The position numbers and the translations under genes were made by a program. From Oscillospiraceae bacterium (GTDB lineage: Bacteria > Bacillota > Clostridia > Oscillospirales > CAG-272), in NCBI GenBank assembly GCA_015065285.1, contig SVQP01000015.1, positions 1 to 41,344 of the forward strand: DNA of 41,344 bases, written 5' to 3'. Shown in pieces: positions 1 through 7,065 of the stretch (the first letter of the stretch is position 1; each line of letters starts with the position of its first letter). The notes below the pieces were generated by a model. That model made no database searches and was not told the origin of the DNA. It was given only the letters and a program-made list of their open reading frames with translations.

Positions 1-163
1 AAGGGTTCTATTTTCCAATCATATAGGATCGATAAATTGGTGAAAGAGCGTCCTTACGGTGACCCACTCCACCGCTGTTCGCTTACGCTCACTGCGGTCC
101 CCCTCTGCCCGGCGGGAGAGGCATTGGTTACTTCGGCTAAGCAAACATTGATCAAACCCATCG
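1..163 (-). repeat. Module C of composite repeat, inverted copy
   Basis: Reverse-complement copy of the block at 13275-13437. Shared blocks include AAGGGTTCTATTTTCC at the outer edge, the AAATTGGTGAAAGAGCGTCC stretch, and the GTGACCCACTCCACCGCTG stretch. The block carries short hairpins such as CCTCTGCCCGGCGGGAGAGG. Open frames here run through repeat sequence on both strands and lack ribosome binding sites, so no gene is called. Confidence 0.8.
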
Positions 164-303
164 CAGATCCCGCTGCGGCTCGCTTCGCGAGCACTTGCGC
201 TTTTGCTTGCTGCGATGCGCCAAAGGGCGCATTCTCGACCCGCAAAAGTTCGACTGCGCGCGGACACCACAACGCGGTGTCCGCGCTCCGCTCAGGATGA
301 CAC
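164..303 (-). repeat. Module A repeat (TGTCATCCTGAGC...GGATCT frame), copy A1
   Basis: Read on the minus strand it begins TGTCATCCTGAGCGG and ends GGGATCT. Between CTGAGC and AGTCGAA it holds arms GCGGACACC / GGTGTCCGC. The second slot, between GTCGAA and GGATCT, holds further nested stems such as ATGCGCC/GGGCGCAT and GCTCGC/GCGAGC. It is close to copy A7 at 40986-41109 in the second slot but differs from it in the first. Confidence 0.8.
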
Positions 304-395
304 GTATAGGGGATGCGCGCCCGAAGCGTTTACGAAACGGGTCGTCAAGGTGCCGACCCCTACCGGGATTGTTGCAGCAGGCAGGATGACACAAA
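303..395 (-). repeat. Module B (~89 bp) repeat, inverted copy
   Basis: Reverse-complement and diverged copy of the tandem 89-bp unit at 12873-13138. Recognisable blocks are GGGTCGTCAAGGTGCCGAC, CCCCTACCGGGATTGTTGC and GCAGGCAGGATGACAC. It directly abuts module A1, as module B abuts module A at 13139 and 41109. Confidence 0.75.
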
Positions 396-479
396 AGAGA
401 GTACGAAAAATCAAAAAAGAGTGCCGCCGAAGCGGCACTCTTATAAAAGTTTAAATTGTTTAGAAGCAAGGTATAATAT

Positions 480-941
480 TTACAATTTAAGCCCTTTGTC
501 TATAAGCCTATCATTCATAAATTCAACCGCTTTATGATTATATGTAAAATAGATAATATTTTTTTCTTTCAAAACTTCTTCAAAGCTTTTGCATTCTATT
601 TTACTATCGGAAACAAGAAGATATGCATAGCCGTTGGGGCGGGTCACAACTTGCACGTCGCGAATATCTTCCCATTTGATAAATCTGGCTTTACTTTTTC
701 TGAAAACCGTTTTTCTGATGCCTGTTTCATCTAAGTGTATTTTAGACATGAGTCTCGGATAAAGCCCGACAGACAAAAAAATTGATCCACCATATAGGAG
801 AATTACCAATAACCACCACTCAAAAGAAGCATCATAGGAAATCACAATGAAGTAAAGCATGCCCAATGTCATCCCCCACATTAAGCAAACAGTCATGATA
901 TACAATGGTAAAGCGGTATAGAATTTTAATTCTTTTTTCAT
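480..941 (-). CDS. Small membrane protein, two TM segments plus PH-like cytosolic domain
   Basis: The 153-residue product has two hydrophobic segments at about residues 9-35 and 41-63, then a soluble domain of about 90 residues. That domain has a beta-rich pattern and a W-E-D-I motif near residue 90, as in small bacterial membrane proteins with a PH-like (bPH/YcxB-type) fold. No catalytic motif is visible. The ATG at 941 is preceded by GGAG at seven bases, and a consensus-like promoter lies further upstream. The gene stands alone between repeat clusters and is AT-richer than valS, like the orphan genes at 36911-40676. The layout resembles the products at 38819 and 39612. Function unknown; the domain assignment is an inference from layout. 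Confidence 0.75.
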   Translation of the reverse strand: MKKELKFYTALPLYIMTVCLMWGMTLGMLYFIVISYDASFEWWLLVILLYGGSIFLSVGLYPRLMSKIHLDETGIRKTVFRKSKARFIKWEDIRDVQVVTRPNGYAYLLVSDSKIECKSFEEVLKEKNIIYFTYNHKAVEFMNDRLIDKGLKL

Positions 942-996
942 TTAAAATCTCCGTATTAATAACTTACTAACAGACGACCATCAGTAGTATAATAGC

Positions 997-1025
997 ATTA
1001 TATCATATACTGCCTTACAGGTCAA
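997..1025 (-). promoter_or_regulatory. Sigma-A-type promoter of the 480-941 gene
   Basis: On the minus strand, TTGACC (1025-1020), a 17-base spacer, then TATAAT (1002-997). It lies about 55 bases upstream of the start codon. Confidence 0.7.
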
Positions 1026-1047
1026 GTGGGTTGAGCCTCCCACTATG

Positions 1048-1222
1048 TGTCATCCTGAGCGAGAAAACATCGCTGTGCGGATGTTTTCGAGTCGAACTTT
1101 CAAAAATCTGCAACGAATTGCTGATTTTTGAAAGTCAAAGCGCAAGGATTGCGCTTTGAGGATCTGGAAAACGGTTTGCAACACGCGAAAAAGCCTCCCC
1201 TTTAGGGGAGCGGGAGAGGCTT
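1048..1222 (+). repeat. Module A repeat, copy A2, with trailing terminator-like hairpin
   Basis: Begins TGTCATCCTGAGC and reaches GGATCT at 1165. First slot arms are GAAAACATC / GATGTTTTC. The second slot has TTTCAAAAATC / GATTTTTGAAA followed by AAAGCGCAA / TTGCGCTTT. A tail then reads through AACACGCGAAAAAGCC into the hairpin CTCCCCTTTAGGGGAG. The second-slot sequence is nearly identical to copy A6 at 40753-40870, about 39.7 kb away, while the first slot differs. Confidence 0.85.
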
Positions 1223-1254
1223 AAAAACTTTTCTTGTATTTTCCCCGAAAAATG

Positions 1255-1283
1255 TTGACAAAAATTTGCTTTCATGCTATACT
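1255..1283 (+). promoter_or_regulatory. Promoter of the valS T-box transcript
   Basis: TTGACA at 1255-1260, 17-base spacer, TATACT at 1278-1283. It precedes the T-box leader by about 20 bases. Confidence 0.85.
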
Positions 1284-1299
1284 TTACCCGTATATTTCA

Positions 1300-1550
1300 A
1301 ACGCTATGAACGGAAGTAGTAGGCATTCTCCTTTTGTGCAGAGAGCGAACGGTTGGTGAAAGTTCGTCAAAAGCGTGCCCAAGTCGTCCGGGAGCGGTAC
1401 GGGTGAAGTTTCAGTAGTCCGTAACGGGGGCTGTGCCCAACACGCCGTTATTGTGTATATGAGTGCATGCCCGAGATGGGTGTGAAATCAGGTGGTACCG
1501 CGTAACTCCACGTCCTGATACAAGTCAGTGACGGTGGAGCTTTTTTATTT
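1300..1550 (+). ncRNA. T-box leader controlling valS
   Basis: The leader has the usual T-box landmarks: AGTAGG near 1317, AGAGAGCG near 1340, GGTTGGTGAAAG at 1351-1362, and the antiterminator core GGTGGTACCGCG at 1491-1502. A competing terminator follows, with CTCCACGTC pairing to GACGGTGGAG and a T-run at 1541-1550. The bulge reads TGGT, complementary to an ACCA tRNA end, as expected for a tRNA with discriminator A such as tRNA-Val. GTC triplets at 1366, 1383 and 1386 are candidate valine specifiers; I cannot say which one sits in the specifier loop. Uncharged tRNA-Val should allow readthrough into valS. Confidence 0.93.
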
Positions 1551-1577
1551 GAAAATTATAGTAAGGAGATAATAGAC

Positions 1578-4220
1578 ATGAATTCCTACAACGAATTACC
1601 GAAAACCTATTCCCCCGGTGATTTTGAGGACAAGATCTATGCCAACTGGTGCGAAAAGGGCTACTTTACCCCTACCATTGACAAGTCCAAGCCCTCGTTC
1701 ACCATCGTGATTCCCCCTCCAAACATCACAGGTCAGCTGCACATGGGTCACGCACTGGACAACACCCTGCAGGACATCCTGATCCGCTATAAGCGCATGG
1801 CAGGCTACTGCACGCTCTGGCTGCCCGGCACCGACCACGCGTCGATTGCAACCGAGGCAAAGATCGTGGAGGCGATGCGCAAGGAAGGCATTACCAAGGA
1901 GCAGCTTGGCAGAGACGGCTTCTTAGAGCGCGCATGGGCTTGGAAGGAGCAGTACGGCGGCAGAATCATTTCTCAGCTCAAAAAGATGGGCTCCTCTTGT
2001 GACTGGTCTCGCGAGAGATTTACCCTGGATGAGGGTTGCTCCGAGGCGGTCAAGACCGTTTTCGTCAAGCTGTACGATCAGGGGCTGATCTACCGTGGCA
2101 ACCGCATCATCAACTGGTGCCCCAAATGCTTGACCTCTATCTCGGATGCCGAGGTGGAATACGAGGATCAGGCCGGTCATTTCTGGCACATCCGCTATCC
2201 CTTCAAGGATGGCAGCGGCTACCTTGAGGTTGCAACCACCCGTCCCGAAACGCTGCTGGGCGATACTGCCGTTGCAGTCAACCCGAACGACGAGCGATAC
2301 AAGGACATGGTTGGCAAGATGCTGATCCTGCCTTTGGTTGGCAGAGAGATCCCCGTGATTGCGGACGATTACGTGGAAGCCGATTTCGGTACAGGCTGCG
2401 TCAAGATCACTCCCGCGCACGACCCCAACGACTTTGAGGTTGGCGCGCGCCATGACCTGCCTGTGATCAACGTCATGACCGATGACGCCAAGATCACCGA
2501 GGACTACCCTGCATACGCCGGTATGGACAGATTCGTTGCCAGAAAGCAGATCGTCAAGGATCTGGAGGCAGGCGGATTTTTGATCAAGGTAGACAACTAC
2601 GCGCACAACGTTGGCACCTGCTACCGTTGCTCCTCTACCATTGAGCCCCGCGTTTCCCTGCAGTGGTTTGTTAAGATGGAGCCGCTTGCAAAGCCCGCGA
2701 TCGAGGCTGTTCGCAACGACGACATTCGTTTCGTTCCCGAAAGATTTGAAAAGAACTACTTCCACTGGATGGAAAATATCCGTGACTGGTGCATCTCCCG
2801 TCAGCTGTGGTGGGGTCACAGAATCCCTGCTTTCTACTGTGACGACTGCGGTGAAACCGTTGTGACCAAGGATGCCACTGCCATCTGCCCCAAGTGCGGC
2901 AAGCAGATGAGACAGGACCCCGACACGCTGGATACGTGGTTCTCCTCCGCGCTCTGGCCCTTCTCGACGCTGGGCTGGCCCGCAGAGACCGAGGATCTGG
3001 CTTACTTCTATCCTACCAACACGCTGGTAACCGGCTACGATATTATCACCTTCTGGGTTTCCAGAATGATCTTCTCCGCGTTGGCTTATACCGATAAGGC
3101 GCCCTTTGATACCGTGCTCATTCACGGTCTGGTACGTGACGCGCAGGGTCGCAAGATGTCCAAGTCCTTGGGCAACGGTATTGACCCTCTGGAGATCATT
3201 GACAAGTACGGTGCCGACGCGCTCCGCTTTGCACTGGCTACCGGTAACTCCCCCGGAAACGACATGCGTTTCTCGGATGAGAAGATCGAGGCTGCGCGCA
3301 ACTTTGCCAACAAGCTCTGGAACGCATCCCGCTTTGTTCGTATGAACCTGACCATTGATCAGATCAGCCTGCCTGCAGAGAGCGAGCTGGCTACCGAGGA
3401 CAAGTGGATTCTGACCGAGCTTGCAAAGACGGTTCAGGGTGTTCGCTCCAACCTTGATAAGTACGAGCTGGGCATTGCACTCTCCTTGCTCTACGATTTT
3501 ATTTGGGACGTATTCTGCGACTGGTATATTGAGCTTGCAAAGACCAGACTTTCCGACAAGGAAAGCGCGGGCAACCTGGTCTGCCAGAACGTCATTGCGT
3601 ACGTGCTGACCAAGACGCTGGCGCTGCTGCATCCCTTTATGCCCTTTATCACCGAGGAAATTTATCAGTCCCTGCCTCATGATTGCGAGAGCATCATGAT
3701 CAGCGAGTACCCCAGCGTGGACGCGATTCCCTCCTTTGAAAAGGAATCTGAGGATATGGCACGCGTCATTGACGCCATCCGCGCCATCCGCACCCGCCGC
3801 GCAGAGATGAACGTAGCACCCTCCCGCAAGGCAAAGGTGTATATCGCAACCAAGCACGGCGCTTGCTTTGCAGCCGCTGCAGGCTTCTTTGGCAGACTCG
3901 CGTCCGCTTCCGAGGTCATCGTGGCTGAAGCGTTTGACGCTGACGTGGTTTCGGGCGACAATGCCGTTCAGATCATCACCGATTCGGCTGCTATCTTCCT
4001 TCCCATGGCTGATATCATCGACTTTGAAAAGGAAAAGGCAAGACTTGCCGCAGAGCAGAAAAAGCTGGAGGATGAGATCGCGCGCATTGAAAAGAAGCTC
4101 TCCAATCAGGGCTTTGTTTCCAAGGCTCCCGCCGCCGTTGTCGAGGGCGAGAAAGCCAAGATGGAAAAATACCGCGAAAATCTTGCAGGTGTCATGGCGG
4201 CACTTGCCAAGTTGGGCTAA
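1578..4220 (+). CDS. valS: Valine--tRNA ligase
   Basis: Charges tRNA-Val with valine in the cytoplasm and edits misacylated threonine. The 880-residue length is normal for the bacterial enzyme. The class I HIGH signature appears as HMGH at residues 55-58 after PPPNITGQL, and KMSKS is at 526-530. The CP1 editing domain lies between them, and there are Cys pairs in WCPKC (near 180) and YCDDC/CPKCGK (near 420-440). The anticodon-binding domain is followed by a charged C-terminal coiled coil (about residues 815-880). TAAGGAG at 1562 sets the ATG at 1578. The gene is preceded by its own T-box and followed by an intrinsic terminator, so it is probably monocistronic. Confidence 0.98.
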   Translation: MNSYNELPKTYSPGDFEDKIYANWCEKGYFTPTIDKSKPSFTIVIPPPNITGQLHMGHALDNTLQDILIRYKRMAGYCTLWLPGTDHASIATEAKIVEAMRKEGITKEQLGRDGFLERAWAWKEQYGGRIISQLKKMGSSCDWSRERFTLDEGCSEAVKTVFVKLYDQGLIYRGNRIINWCPKCLTSISDAEVEYEDQAGHFWHIRYPFKDGSGYLEVATTRPETLLGDTAVAVNPNDERYKDMVGKMLILPLVGREIPVIADDYVEADFGTGCVKITPAHDPNDFEVGARHDLPVINVMTDDAKITEDYPAYAGMDRFVARKQIVKDLEAGGFLIKVDNYAHNVGTCYRCSSTIEPRVSLQWFVKMEPLAKPAIEAVRNDDIRFVPERFEKNYFHWMENIRDWCISRQLWWGHRIPAFYCDDCGETVVTKDATAICPKCGKQMRQDPDTLDTWFSSALWPFSTLGWPAETEDLAYFYPTNTLVTGYDIITFWVSRMIFSALAYTDKAPFDTVLIHGLVRDAQGRKMSKSLGNGIDPLEIIDKYGADALRFALATGNSPGNDMRFSDEKIEAARNFANKLWNASRFVRMNLTIDQISLPAESELATEDKWILTELAKTVQGVRSNLDKYELGIALSLLYDFIWDVFCDWYIELAKTRLSDKESAGNLVCQNVIAYVLTKTLALLHPFMPFITEEIYQSLPHDCESIMISEYPSVDAIPSFEKESEDMARVIDAIRAIRTRRAEMNVAPSRKAKVYIATKHGACFAAAAGFFGRLASASEVIVAEAFDADVVSGDNAVQIITDSAAIFLPMADIIDFEKEKARLAAEQKKLEDEIARIEKKLSNQGFVSKAPAAVVEGEKAKMEKYRENLAGVMAALAKLG

Positions 4221-4227
4221 TACACGT

Positions 4228-4260
4228 GCAGGAGCAGCGATTGCTGCTCCTGCTTTTTAT
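4228..4260 (+). terminator. Intrinsic terminator after valS
   Basis: GCAGGAGCAGC, loop GATT, GCTGCTCCTGC, then a T-rich run. The run overlaps the -35 box of the next promoter. Confidence 0.85.
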
Positions 4261-4288
4261 TGACTTTGGCAAAAATCCGTGCTATAAT
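4260..4288 (+). promoter_or_regulatory. Promoter of the 4321-5487 gene
   Basis: TTGACT at 4260-4265, 17-base spacer, TATAAT at 4283-4288. Confidence 0.8.
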
Positions 4289-4320
4289 AATAAAGATAAA
4301 CGGCAAGAAAGGAGCGCGCC

Positions 4321-5487
4321 ATGACAAAGATCGATGCAACAAGCGAATATTTTCTGCACCTGCTTTGCGCAGGTCTGCGTGGCACGGCTCCCCTGCCCGT
4401 CCCCGATGGCGTCAGCATGGAAAAGGTGTACAAGCTCTCCAAGCTGCACCGCGTGGATGACGTAGTGTTTGCCGCTCTCAAATATCTTGATCAAAAGCCC
4501 GAATTCTACGAGCGATGGTACAAGCGCCACTGCATGGCAATTACGCGCAGCGCAACACAGCTCTACGAGCACGGGCAAATCTGCCGCGCGCTGACCGAGG
4601 CGGGTGTGCAGGTGTTGCCCTATAAGGGCATTGTACTCAAGAGCTATTACCCTGAGGCATCCATGCGCTTTATGTCGGATATCGATATGCTCTACGTCGT
4701 ACCGGGCGAGGATCACGAGCGCGTCAGGGCTGTCATGGAATCGCTTGGCTATACCACCGAGCAATTCGGCACGGGCGTGCACGACACCTACCACAAGCCC
4801 CCGTTGATGAGCGTTGAGCTGCACCGCGTCATCTTTTCCCCCGACGCGGACGGCTATCTTTCCAATGCCGACTACATATCCGCAGCCACGCAGGGCGCTG
4901 ACGGCGCCATGGCTTTGCCGCTGCCCTACCTCTATTTTGCTACGCTTTCGCATCTGGTCAAGCATCTGCGCACCGATGCGGCAGACTTGCGCAGCGTGAT
5001 CGATCTGTACCTGTTGCGCAGTGCTATGAATGCGCAGCAGATCGCAGAGACCGACGCGCTTTGCGCGCGCGCATCGCTTGACAAGACCGATCGCGTCATG
5101 CAAGCCATTGCCCTTGCCATTTTTGAGCAGCAAGCCCCCGACGCACACACGCAGGGTTGCATCTCCTATCTGCTGCGCTCCCCTGCCGATAGGCTTGGCG
5201 CGGATGCCAAATACCTTGGCAGCTATCAAAAGGGCGACTCGGTTGGCACTGCCAAGCTGCGCTATTACCTGCACCTGGTGCTGCCCGGATATACCTATAT
5301 GAAAAAAAGCTACCCCGTGCTTTGCAAAGCGCCCGTGCTGCTGCCCTTTGCATGGCTGTGGCGCTGGGTGGACGTGTTGCTGCACCAAAGAGGACGCGCC
5401 AAGCGCGCGCTGCACCGCTTTGACAGCCTTGACGCTGCGGATACAAGCCGCGCCAAGGACGACCTTGCTATGTTCGGACTCGAATAA
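4321..5487 (+). CDS. Nucleotidyltransferase-fold protein (NTP_transf_5-like)
   Basis: The 388-residue product resembles the uncharacterised nucleotidyltransferase family (Pfam NTP_transf_5). It shows PYKGIVLKSYYP followed by RFMSDIDML near residues 100-125, where the D-x-D pair is the expected metal-binding motif of the polymerase-beta fold. ELHRVIF lies near 165, LSHLVKHL near 210 and DLRSVIDLYLL near 222, also typical of the family. Substrate and partners are unknown; relatives often sit in surface-polysaccharide or peptide clusters. There is no signal peptide. The start has AAGGAGC upstream. It has its own promoter and shares a bidirectional terminator with the convergent surface operon, so it is probably an independent unit. 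Confidence 0.82.
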   Translation: MTKIDATSEYFLHLLCAGLRGTAPLPVPDGVSMEKVYKLSKLHRVDDVVFAALKYLDQKPEFYERWYKRHCMAITRSATQLYEHGQICRALTEAGVQVLPYKGIVLKSYYPEASMRFMSDIDMLYVVPGEDHERVRAVMESLGYTTEQFGTGVHDTYHKPPLMSVELHRVIFSPDADGYLSNADYISAATQGADGAMALPLPYLYFATLSHLVKHLRTDAADLRSVIDLYLLRSAMNAQQIAETDALCARASLDKTDRVMQAIALAIFEQQAPDAHTQGCISYLLRSPADRLGADAKYLGSYQKGDSVGTAKLRYYLHLVLPGYTYMKKSYPVLCKAPVLLPFAWLWRWVDVLLHQRGRAKRALHRFDSLDAADTSRAKDDLAMFGLE

Positions 5488-5524
5488 AAAAAGAGAATCG
5501 GAAAAATCCGATTCTCTTTTTATT
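5488..5524. terminator. Bidirectional intrinsic terminator
   Basis: AAAAAGAGAATCGG, loop AAAAAT, CCGATTCTCTTTTT. It serves the gene ending at 5487 (+) and the operon ending at 5520 (-), whose last codons overlap it. Confidence 0.9.
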
Positions 5525-5870
5525 TGCCTTTTGCAAATTTGACAAACAAGAAGATGGCGGCAGCCAAGCCAAATACGCCAAATCCGGCAATCATGCCCCA
5601 GATCACGGGGATAGGCAAGCTCCATTTGGGCTGCTCGGCAGGCAAACGCACAGCAGGCGCGCGCGTGGTTTGCTGCTCGGGCTCGGTCTGCGCGTCGCTC
5701 TCGGGCGACTCGGTTGCAGCAGAGGTCGTCGCCTCGGTCGCTTCGGTTTGTACACTGTCCACGTTGCCAAAGTCGTCCTCTTCTCCGAAATTGTCATCGG
5801 CTGCATATAAAGGCATGGTCAATGCGCAGCAGAGCAGCAAGATCAGCAATAAAACGTTCCAAAATTTCAT
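5520..5870 (-). CDS. Small exported single-pass membrane protein
   Basis: The 116-residue product has an N-terminal signal peptide (residues 1 to about 23, ending LYAADD). It continues with an acidic, Thr/Ser/Glu/Pro-rich linker of about 50 residues and a C-terminal transmembrane helix (about 88-110) ending in a short KFAKGK tail. This layout suggests an extracytoplasmic stalk anchored at its C terminus. There is no LPxTG motif and no enzymatic motif. GAGG stands seven bases before the ATG. It is the last gene of the pilin-type operon, ten bases after the lipoprotein gene. I do not recognise a family; an accessory or anchoring role is only inferred from position. Confidence 0.8.
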   Translation of the reverse strand: MKFWNVLLLILLLCCALTMPLYAADDNFGEEDDFGNVDSVQTEATEATTSAATESPESDAQTEPEQQTTRAPAVRLPAEQPKWSLPIPVIWGMIAGFGVFGLAAAIFLFVKFAKGK

Positions 5871-5879
5871 CCGTTATCC

Positions 5880-6176
5880 TCATTCCACGGGTACGACGGG
5901 CGCACCGCTCAAATTTACAATTTTGATTTGTCCGCACACAGTGCAAACAAAGTAGGCAAAGCCATCCTGCTCGCTGTTGGGCTGCGCGGGATAGACGTGC
6001 TCCCCATGCTCGGCAAGCAATTCGCCGCAATCCGCGCAATGCTGCTGCTCCTGACAGTTGGCACCGTCCGGCACGTGCACGTGCTGAGTTTGTTGCTCGG
6101 GCTGCTGCTCTTGTTGGCAAGAAACAAGCAAACAGGCGCAAAGCGCGAGCATACAGATCAAAAGTCGTTTTTTCAT
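5880..6176 (-). CDS. Small Cys-rich lipoprotein sharing a module with the upstream pilin
   Basis: The 98-residue product has a lipoprotein signal (MKKRLLICMLALCACLLVSC) with the acylated Cys at residue 20. A Gln-rich spacer leads to a compact domain with CADCG near residue 48, a GEHVYP motif near 58, and CTVCG near 79, so it could bind zinc. Its last 40 or so residues align with the end of the neighbouring pilin-like protein: GEHVYP..PNSEQDGFAYFVC versus GDHNYP..PNAEQGGYAYYVC, and APVVPVE versus SAIVPIG. The start lies only three bases past the pilin stop codon, so translation may be coupled. Function unknown; the shared module suggests a common partner. Confidence 0.85.
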   Translation of the reverse strand: MKKRLLICMLALCACLLVSCQQEQQPEQQTQHVHVPDGANCQEQQHCADCGELLAEHGEHVYPAQPNSEQDGFAYFVCTVCGQIKIVNLSGAPVVPVE

Positions 6177-6179
6177 AGC

Positions 6180-6830
6180 TTATCCGATCGGCACAATGGC
6201 GCTGCCGCCCGTGCTTTCAATAATAATTTTTCCGCAATCCGCGCAAACGTAGTAAGCATAGCCACCCTGCTCTGCGTTGGGCTCAGAGGGGTAGTTATGA
6301 TCGCCAAGCGGCAGCTTTTCCACCTTTTTGTAATCGCAGGCAGGGTCTGTGCAGGTCGTGGTGATTGTGCCGTGGGTCTTGCAGGTCGACGGTACTTTTT
6401 CCTCGTGCAGAGTATGCGTGTGTGCCGCGCCCTGCACCTCGTCGGGGATCTCTATACCGGGCTGCCCCGGCACATACGTGCCGTTGTTAAGCCCGCCCTG
6501 CAGCGTTGCGTTACCGACAGACTCCCAGATCTCACTTGTGTCGCCCTCGTAATAAATGGGTGCCCCGCTTGCATCAAAGCCGATGACCAGCATAATATCC
6601 TCAGGACCGTCCACCACGGGCGCGACAACAACCTGCTGTAGCGGTATTTGATTTTCCATGGCAAACAGCTCTGCGCGATACACCACGTCCGAGAGATATT
6701 TCTCGTCCGCAGCATCCTGCGCGCGCTCGATATAGACGCTGTAGCCCACCACGGCAACCGCCGCAAGAATTGCCATAATGGCAATCACCACGATCAGCTC
6801 CACCAGCGAAAAACCTTTATTGCTCTTCAT
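6180..6830 (-). CDS. Type IV-pilin-like (pseudopilin) protein with Cys-rich C-terminal module
   Basis: The 216-residue product starts MKSNKG|FSLVELIVVIA: a six-residue class III leader, a prepilin peptidase site after Gly6, Glu at mature position 5, and a hydrophobic helix. A globular part follows, and then a C-terminal module of about 80 residues with several Cys/His (TTTCTDPACD, ADCGK). The start at 6830 is chosen because it gives a canonical leader and is preceded by GAGG; upstream in-frame codons would add an unlikely 35-residue extension. Such proteins are inserted in the membrane, processed by a prepilin peptidase and assembled by a PilB/PilC-type machine, none of which is in this window. 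The C-terminal module recurs in the next gene. Confidence 0.9.
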   Translation of the reverse strand: MKSNKGFSLVELIVVIAIMAILAAVAVVGYSVYIERAQDAADEKYLSDVVYRAELFAMENQIPLQQVVVAPVVDGPEDIMLVIGFDASGAPIYYEGDTSEIWESVGNATLQGGLNNGTYVPGQPGIEIPDEVQGAAHTHTLHEEKVPSTCKTHGTITTTCTDPACDYKKVEKLPLGDHNYPSEPNAEQGGYAYYVCADCGKIIIESTGGSAIVPIG

Positions 6831-6906
6831 AAAAACCTCAATTTTACCAAATTGGGGCTGTTGCATGGCAACAGCCCCTTTTGTGCCTCTAAAAGGCTGT
6901 GATTCT

Positions 6907-7026
6907 TTACACGAAGAAGGGATCTTCTTCGCCATCCCATTCGTCTTTTCCGGAGGTTCTGATCACGTCAGATTCTTCGAAAATCACGATATCAATTTCG
7001 GGTAATTCAAGCTTTTCTTCATCCAT
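6907..7026 (-). CDS. 39-residue acidic peptide of the pilin-type operon
   Basis: A short frame with a strong ribosome binding site (GAAAGGAGG at 7045-7037) reads MDEEKLELPEID, VIFEESDVIRTSG and a Trp/Asp/Glu-rich end, DEWDGEEDPFFV. It fills the gap between the giant surface protein and the second pilin, so the operon would otherwise have an unexplained 235-base space. An ATG nine bases earlier (7035) is in frame but only one base from the GGAGG, so 7026 is preferred. There is no signal peptide or Cys. The P-E-x-x-x-x-x-F-E-E-x-D-V-I-x-T-S pattern reminds me of short acidic peptides of unknown function seen in Clostridia, but I cannot verify this. Function unknown. Confidence 0.75.
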   Translation of the reverse strand: MDEEKLELPEIDIVIFEESDVIRTSGKDEWDGEEDPFFV

Positions 7027-7065
7027 TGTAATCATACCTCCTTTCATAAAAGTCTCCATAGTCGT

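Noticed and set aside
1923-3857. Long open frame antisense to valS, and similar ones at 14482-17379, 22786-24408, 25529-26941, 29605-32199 and 34625-36595
   Set aside because: They mirror well-identified genes, lack ribosome binding sites and give low-complexity, Cys/His/Val-rich translations. They come from the codon bias of the real gene.
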